Below are positions 59,726 to 64,000 of a stretch of 64,000 nucleotides of DNA, piece by piece. The notes under the pieces are model-generated. The model searched no databases, had not been told where the DNA came from, and saw only the letters and a list, made by a program, of their open reading frames with translations. Made by a program: the position numbers and the translations under genes. Position 1 is the stretch's first letter; each line of letters opens with the position of its first letter. The DNA is from Pedobacter segetis (GTDB taxonomy: Bacteria > Bacteroidota > Bacteroidia > Sphingobacteriales > Sphingobacteriaceae). The stretch lies in NCBI RefSeq assembly GCF_016623585.1, contig NZ_JAEHFY010000012.1, positions 62,001 to 126,000 on the forward strand, read 5' to 3'.

Positions 59726-60889
59726 TTAATTTTGCAACAATGGAAAGAGGACTTTAAGCGATTCGTTGTACTGAAGTTCATCTTGTGTAGTGCTGCTTAA
59801 TTGCGGCACTATTTTTTTACTTTCTCTTTCAGAGAAAAACGGAAAGAGGTCCTTTTGCTCATCATTACCCGAAATCATCTTTTCCTCATGTTCTCCGCTA
59901 TAAGGTAAATCATTCTTCCATAGAGTATACATCACTATCAAAAGCTTTTTCTGAACCGCCACATATCCCTTCATCTTTATTTTACTCCTATCATAAACTC
60001 TTTGGTATAGTCTCTTAAAAGGGGTTTCATCAAATCTTACAACGTTTAAAGCCGGCATGTGCAGTATTCTTCGAATTCGTCCATTCCCCTTCTTTGAAAT
60101 CTTCGTTCTGCCCACTCTGTTCCCTGATTGGTTCTCTACCACATCATAGCCAGCATAACTCACCAGTTGCGACTGATTGGTGAACAACTCAAAACCGTTC
60201 GTCTCTGCTATGATGGTGGCTACACTCAATACATCAACTCCTTTGATCAAACAGATATGCTCTACCTTTCGCTTAACCTCTTTATTGCTATCTATATGCC
60301 TAACAATCTCTTTCTTTAGACTCTTTACTTGTTTATCAAACAGGTCAATACTTTTCTTCAGTTGTTTACCCACTTCTTTAGAGGTATAGCCGCTGTGGCT
60401 CAATGCGTGTAACTGGTTCTGAAATACCGTCTTGATTTCCTGGGTACTTTGGTAATGCCTGGTCAATAACCTCAGCTCATAGTTATATCTACCGATAGGT
60501 TTCCATTGTTCAAAACGATGTCCGATACACATCATCGCCAGTCCCCTGGCATCTACACCATCATTCTTTGTCTTTAACCCCAGGGCCTGCATGTACTTGC
60601 TGGACTTATTGGGCAGTACCACAAATATCTGCTGTCCTTGTTCCGTTAGCCATATGGCCAATCTTTCGTGGTAAACGCCCGTGGCTTCCATCAGTATCTC
60701 TACTGCCGTGTCTGTTTTGCTGTGCTTTGTTAACCACAGTAAAAACTCTTTGAAGCCGGACAGCGTGTTGCCAAACTTTCTTGTTCCCTTGATCTTTGAT
60801 CGTAGCTTCACATCTATGCTCAGCATACATACATCAAACTTGTCCTTGGAAATGTCTACACCGATGGTGTATTTGATTAAATGGTCCAT
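59726..60889 (-). CDS. IS110-family transposase (DEDD recombinase)
   Basis: A 387-residue recombinase of the IS110 family. The N-terminal RuvC-like domain has D12 in IGVDISKDKF, E68 (or E65) in ILMEATGVY, and D110 and D113 in NDGVDARGLA. The C-terminal Tnp domain shows IKGVDVLSVATIIAE and the serine motif ENQSGNRVGRTKISKKGN with S255. All landmarks are kept, so it is probably active. Members of this family use an RNA from the element's noncoding end to choose donor and target. It lies in the divergent region between the TMTC-like and SDR genes. Confidence 0.96.
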   Translation of the reverse strand: MDHLIKYTIGVDISKDKFDVCMLSIDVKLRSKIKGTRKFGNTLSGFKEFLLWLTKHSKTDTAVEILMEATGVYHERLAIWLTEQGQQIFVVLPNKSSKYMQALGLKTKNDGVDARGLAMMCIGHRFEQWKPIGRYNYELRLLTRHYQSTQEIKTVFQNQLHALSHSGYTSKEVGKQLKKSIDLFDKQVKSLKKEIVRHIDSNKEVKRKVEHICLIKGVDVLSVATIIAETNGFELFTNQSQLVSYAGYDVVENQSGNRVGRTKISKKGNGRIRRILHMPALNVVRFDETPFKRLYQRVYDRSKIKMKGYVAVQKKLLIVMYTLWKNDLPYSGEHEEKMISGNDEQKDLFPFFSERESKKIVPQLSSTTQDELQYNESLKVLFPLLQN

Positions 60890-60899
60890 AGTCTTTATC

Positions 60900-61096
60900 G
60901 ATTAAAATCAAAAAAACCAAGCTTTTCTTCTACAGTCTTTGCTCATCTTCATTCAAGATAGTTTTTATGAAAACCTCTTTGGGTACTGTTCAGACTCTCG
61001 AAGAAAAAACCGTAAGGGGTGTGCCTTTCACGTCAACATCGATAATAAAATCGTGTCTTGCCGGACTAATGAATTCCCTATCGGTTTTTAGTCTCT
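60900..61096 (-). ncRNA. Candidate bridge RNA of the IS110 element
   Basis: The noncoding left end, read toward the transposase, starts with a -7 box (TACATTTG, 61110-61103). Next comes CCGATAG (61084-61078), identical to the left flank, then TCCGGCAAGA (61065-61056), 7 of 10 matches to the complement of the right flank. Farther on is ATGAGCA (60946-60940), the exact complement of the element's own end TGCTCAT. The order target-left, target-right, donor-right is that of the IS621 bridge RNA. A left-donor segment (TATCTT, 60960-60955) is weak. RNA limits are guesses. Confidence 0.5.
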
Positions 61097-61102
61097 TTTA
61101 TT

Positions 61103-61110
61103 CAAATGTA
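61103..61110 (-). promoter_or_regulatory. -7 box at the IS110 left end
   Basis: Minus-strand TACATTTG fits TAnnTTTG and lies 10 bases inside the element, in place to transcribe the candidate bridge RNA and the transposase. Confidence 0.5.
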
Positions 61111-61207
61111 AAGATATGAGCAGGACTATCGGGAATGAGTTGCAATACAGCACCTTTTCTGATTTTTATGCAGATATTTATGGAATAACAATTGTATCTG
61201 TTGTTGT

Positions 61208-62122
61208 ATGAAAGCTTTCGATATTGAGAAAATTCCCGCTCAAAAAGGGAAAATAGCCATTGTTACCGGCGCAAACTCTGGTTTAGGGTTAGAAACCGCA
61301 AAAGGTTTGGCCAAAACGGGGTTTTTGGTTGTTATGGCTTGTAGAAATTTAAAGAAAGCAAACCAAGCTTTAAATAAAATAAAGCAAGAAGTTACAGATG
61401 CCAATTTAGAGGTGATCAAAATTGATACCTCATCTTTAAGTTCTGTTAGGGCTTTCGCCGAAGATTTTCTTGAGCGCCATCAAAAACTGGATTTATTGAT
61501 TAATAACGCTGGGATCATGGTGCCTCCATTCTCTTTAACGGAGGATGGTTTTGAAAGCCAATTAGGTACAAATTATCTAGGGCATTTTTTATTGACTGGC
61601 TTATTATTACCGACTTTAGAAAACACAAAAGATAGCCGTGTTGTTAGTTTGAGCAGTATTGCACATAAAAACGGCAAGATTAATTTTGATGATCTGCAGT
61701 TTAAAAAACGAAAATACAGTAAGTGGGATGCTTACGGGCAAAGTAAATTAGCTTGTTTAATGTTTGCTTTTGAAATGGATAGAAGGTTGAAGGCCAAAGG
61801 TTCTAAAACAATTTCTTTGGCGGCGCACCCGGGTATTTCTACCACTAATCTGTTTGATCACATGCCGTTTTTTTATAAGTTAATTAGCCCGGTATTTAAT
61901 TTATTGATCAGCCAAAGTGCAGAGGATGGCGCTAAACCAAGTTTAATGGCTGCTTTATCTGATGAGGTTAGCGGTGGCGATTTTTTTGGACCGCAGGGTT
62001 TTAAAGAAATGAAAGGCAAGCCGGGGAAAGCCACTAGCACCTCGCTTTCTAAAAATAAAGAGGTTGCTAAAAAATTATGGTCGGTTTCTGAAGAATTAAC
62101 CGGAATTAATTATTTGGATTAA
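61208..62122 (+). CDS. Short-chain dehydrogenase/reductase
   Basis: A 304-residue NAD(P)-dependent oxidoreductase of the classical SDR type, similar to retinol dehydrogenase/WW-domain oxidoreductase-like members. The cofactor motif is TGANSGLG (20-27), then LLINNAGIM, the catalytic serine in VVSLSSIAH, and Y176xxxK180 in AYGQSK. The segment after the Tyr-Lys pair is long and ends with QSAEDGAKPSLMAALSD. Substrate unknown. It is 9 bases ahead of the vsr-like gene, suggesting cotranscription. Confidence 0.92.
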   Translation: MKAFDIEKIPAQKGKIAIVTGANSGLGLETAKGLAKTGFLVVMACRNLKKANQALNKIKQEVTDANLEVIKIDTSSLSSVRAFAEDFLERHQKLDLLINNAGIMVPPFSLTEDGFESQLGTNYLGHFLLTGLLLPTLENTKDSRVVSLSSIAHKNGKINFDDLQFKKRKYSKWDAYGQSKLACLMFAFEMDRRLKAKGSKTISLAAHPGISTTNLFDHMPFFYKLISPVFNLLISQSAEDGAKPSLMAALSDEVSGGDFFGPQGFKEMKGKPGKATSTSLSKNKEVAKKLWSVSEELTGINYLD

Positions 62123-62130
62123 TTTAAAAA

Positions 62131-62634
62131 ATGGTAGAAAAACCCTATTTGGTTTCGGAAGATAGAATAAAAGTTCCTCGCTTTAGCGAGGAGGCCGGCT
62201 TTTATACTACAAAAAAACGAAGCAAAATAATGGGTAAAATTAAGGCTAAAAATACCAAACCCGAGGTTTTGCTACGTAAGGCCTTATGGAAATTGAATGT
62301 GAGGTATAGAATCCATCAAAAAAATATATTTGGCACTCCAGATTTGGTTATCAAAAAATACCGCTTAGCCATTTTTGTTGATGGCAGCTTTTGGCATGGT
62401 TACGATTGGGGCAAAAGAAAAGAGCAATGGAAAAAAAACAAAGCATTTTGGGTGCCCAAAATAGAGAGGAATATACAAAGGGACCTAGAAGTAAATAAAA
62501 AACTAGAAGATGCGGGTTTTACGGTTATGCGTTTTTGGGATTTTGAGATAGAGAAAAATTTAAACCATTGCATCAATCAGATCATGCTTTATATTGAAGC
62601 GGCAAAAGAGCACAATATACCTGCATTAGAATAA
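62131..62634 (+). CDS. vsr: Very short patch repair (Vsr)-type endonuclease
   Basis: A 167-residue nuclease related to Vsr, which nicks 5' of T in T-G mismatches made when 5-methylcytosine deaminates. The DNA-recognition start RSKIMGKIKAKNTKPEVLLRKAL, catalytic D71 in FGTPDLVI, and the FVDGSFWHG core (F87-W88-H89) are visible. The Vsr zinc cysteines are not present, as in many Bacteroidota copies. No cytosine methyltransferase is next to it. A palindrome CCTCGCTTTAGCGAGG lies in its N-terminal coding part (62176-62191). Confidence 0.88.
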   Translation: MVEKPYLVSEDRIKVPRFSEEAGFYTTKKRSKIMGKIKAKNTKPEVLLRKALWKLNVRYRIHQKNIFGTPDLVIKKYRLAIFVDGSFWHGYDWGKRKEQWKKNKAFWVPKIERNIQRDLEVNKKLEDAGFTVMRFWDFEIEKNLNHCINQIMLYIEAAKEHNIPALE

Positions 62635-62743
62635 ATTAAGAATTAAAGTAGTAGAATGAAGGCCTTTCTGATGGGAGGGTTTTTGGGAAATTGTGGTTAT
62701 CACAAATTTTAAGGGAGTAATAAAATTTTGTTGTTCAAAATCT

Positions 62744-62953
62744 TTATTTCTCGCTTAAATGGTCTAAGCCTATTTCATCTTGAAAACTTCTTTTACTAAT
62801 GATATCGTCTTCATCGTCCCAAATGCGACTAAAAAAAGTCCGTTCGTTTTGAATCCTTTTAACTAAAGAACTGATAAATGAAATATCAAACTCGTTTTTG
62901 TTCAACTTTAGGGTATATTCTTGGTCTGTAATTTCTAAAACTGAATTTTTCAT
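62744..62953 (-). CDS. Small protein of unknown function
   Basis: I do not recognise this 69-residue protein. It begins MKNSVLEITDQEYTLKLNKNEF, has a helix ISSLVKRIQNER and an acidic end with WDDEDDIISKRSF. An in-frame ATG at 62995 would add 14 residues. I prefer the ATG at 62953 because the extra residues look noncoding. It stands alone between the vsr-like gene and lysS. Confidence 0.45.
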   Translation of the reverse strand: MKNSVLEITDQEYTLKLNKNEFDISFISSLVKRIQNERTFFSRIWDDEDDIISKRSFQDEIGLDHLSEK

Positions 62954-62995
62954 GATTAAAAATGCTGGTGTTAGATTTTTGAAAACATAAACCAT

Positions 62996-63533
62996 ACCAA
63001 TTAGCTAATGAATTGAGTATAATTTTATGTTAACTAATATCGGTTGTTTAATATTAAGAAGGTTTTAAGATTGTGTTAAGCTTTGAAGAAAGTTATGGGC
63101 TATAACGTTAAAACATTTTTATTGATGCGGTAATTTTTAGACCATAAGAGAGCAATATTGGAATAAAAAAGAAATCATTACCAATAATTGAAAGGTTAAG
63201 CCTAATAAAATAAAGATTGCCAATTCCTCGTCTTCCACAAAATTTTTTTAAGGACAGGTATTTTAACCTTGTCCTAATAGATGTGAAAGAGGGTTATCAC
63301 AAACCTATCCCAAATTTGGGAATTTGCTATTATGGTTGATATGAACTACAAAGAAAGCGTTTTGTGCTAAATAAGCTTAATGCCTGTTTAAATTTGGCTT
63401 GTTTTGATAAAAAAGACAATAAGTATTCTTGAATAACTTGAAACAACAATAAACAGAAGATGAAAAATAAGTTAGGCAATTTCACAACATAAACTTAAAC
63501 AGGATGTAAACGCCAAAATTTATTGCATAAAAA
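62996..63533. other. Spacer before the lysS terminator
   Basis: About 540 AT-rich bases. The only structure noticed is a hairpin with AGGACAGGT and ACCTTGTCCT arms (about 63252-63277). No open frame of use, no tRNA and no promoter match was seen. Confidence 0.4.
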
Positions 63534-63534
63534 A

Positions 63535-63581
63535 GAGGCTGTCTCCTACGTTTGCTTGAAACAAACATAGGAGACAGCCTC
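63535..63581 (-). terminator. Strong intrinsic terminator of lysS
   Basis: A 20-base stem (63535-63554 with 63562-63581) around a 7-base loop. In the minus-strand RNA the one irregular position is a U-G pair, while on the plus strand it would be a C-A mismatch, and a U-run follows only on the minus strand. It sits 20 bases past the lysS stop. Confidence 0.9.
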
Positions 63582-63601
63582 CTTAAAACAGTTTTATATA
63601 T

Positions 63602-64000
<399 letters not shown>

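Larger units (their letters stand above)
59652..61126 (-). mobile_element. IS110-family insertion element
   Basis: An intact element of about 1.47 kb with one transposase gene. Its ends are inferred from a 7-base direct repeat GCAGGAC at 59652-59658 and 61120-61126. IS110 elements make no classical inverted repeats, and none is seen. Removing one repeat plus the element joins AAGCCC-GCAGGAC-TATCGGG, which has CCCG/CGGG arms, as expected for a palindromic target. The 230 noncoding bases before the transposase carry a promoter and candidate guide segments. The left end is at the higher coordinate. Boundaries are approximate. Confidence 0.6.

Noticed and set aside
62176-62191. Perfect palindrome CCTCGCTTTAGCGAGG as a terminator
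   Set aside because: It lies within the vsr-like coding region with no U-tract directly after it. It may be a codon coincidence.
62996-63601. tRNA genes in the larger spacers (also 10085-10262, 32752-33390, 56090-56596)
   Set aside because: No T-loop TTCRANNC with an acceptor-stem pairing was found by eye.

Overview
The window looks like chromosome from a low-GC member of the Bacteroidota, most likely a Sphingobacteriaceae (Pedobacter-like) organism. The evidence is AT-rich sequence, repeated TAnnTTTG -7 promoter boxes (seen before dusB, purC, icd, rplC and infA), scarce Shine-Dalgarno sequences, several TTG/GTG starts, zinc-free L36 and S14, and the gene families present. No taxonomic search was run, so the genus is inference.

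Layout. 0.1-3.5 kb: a minus-strand operon (CPBP protease, DUF2007 protein, CdsA) divergent from dusB and apaG. 3.8-10.1 kb: a minus-strand tripartite RND efflux operon (adaptor, HAE1-type pump, outer-membrane lipoprotein) with a strong terminator and an unknown small membrane protein upstream. 10.2-24.2 kb: housekeeping genes, many for tRNA maturation (miaA, CCA-adding enzyme, tsaC/Sua5, RNase Z), plus an MsbA-like exporter, SAM hydrolase, phoH, purC, a STAS protein, an APC permease and an MscS channel. 24.5-32.8 kb: monomeric isocitrate dehydrogenase, an eight-unit 22-bp tandem repeat, an acidic protein, a NEW3-domain/ABC-2 operon and dnaX. 33.4-48.2 kb: one long plus-strand ribosomal block (S10-spc-alpha type) from rplC to rplQ with secY, map, infA and rpoA; rpmD and rpmJ are present as very short genes. 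It starts at rplC under its own promoter, and rpsJ is not beside it. 48.3-59.6 kb: M1 aminopeptidase, a TPR sensor kinase, glycine decarboxylase, and a pair formed by a DPM1-like glycosyltransferase and a TMTC-like membrane/TPR protein. 59.6-64 kb: an intact IS110-family element, then an SDR gene, an orphan vsr-like gene, a small unknown gene and the 3' end of lysS.

The strongest candidates for something undescribed are these. (1) The noncoding left end of the IS110 element carries a Bacteroidota-type promoter followed by short stretches that match or complement the element's own flanks, in the order expected for a bridge RNA. The two element ends share GCAGGAC, and removing the element rebuilds a small palindrome. 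(2) dnaX has an 11-A run directly after the clamp-loader domains, and both shifted frames stop almost at once, which is what slippage-made gamma subunit would need. (3) The TMTC-like protein with its DPM1-like partner suggests a protein glycosylation pair. Smaller points include structured leaders inside the ribosomal block, two orphan intrinsic terminators that may mark small RNAs, an Asp-to-Asn change in the RND proton relay, and a CCA-adding-enzyme start that must lie downstream of a palindrome and promoter.
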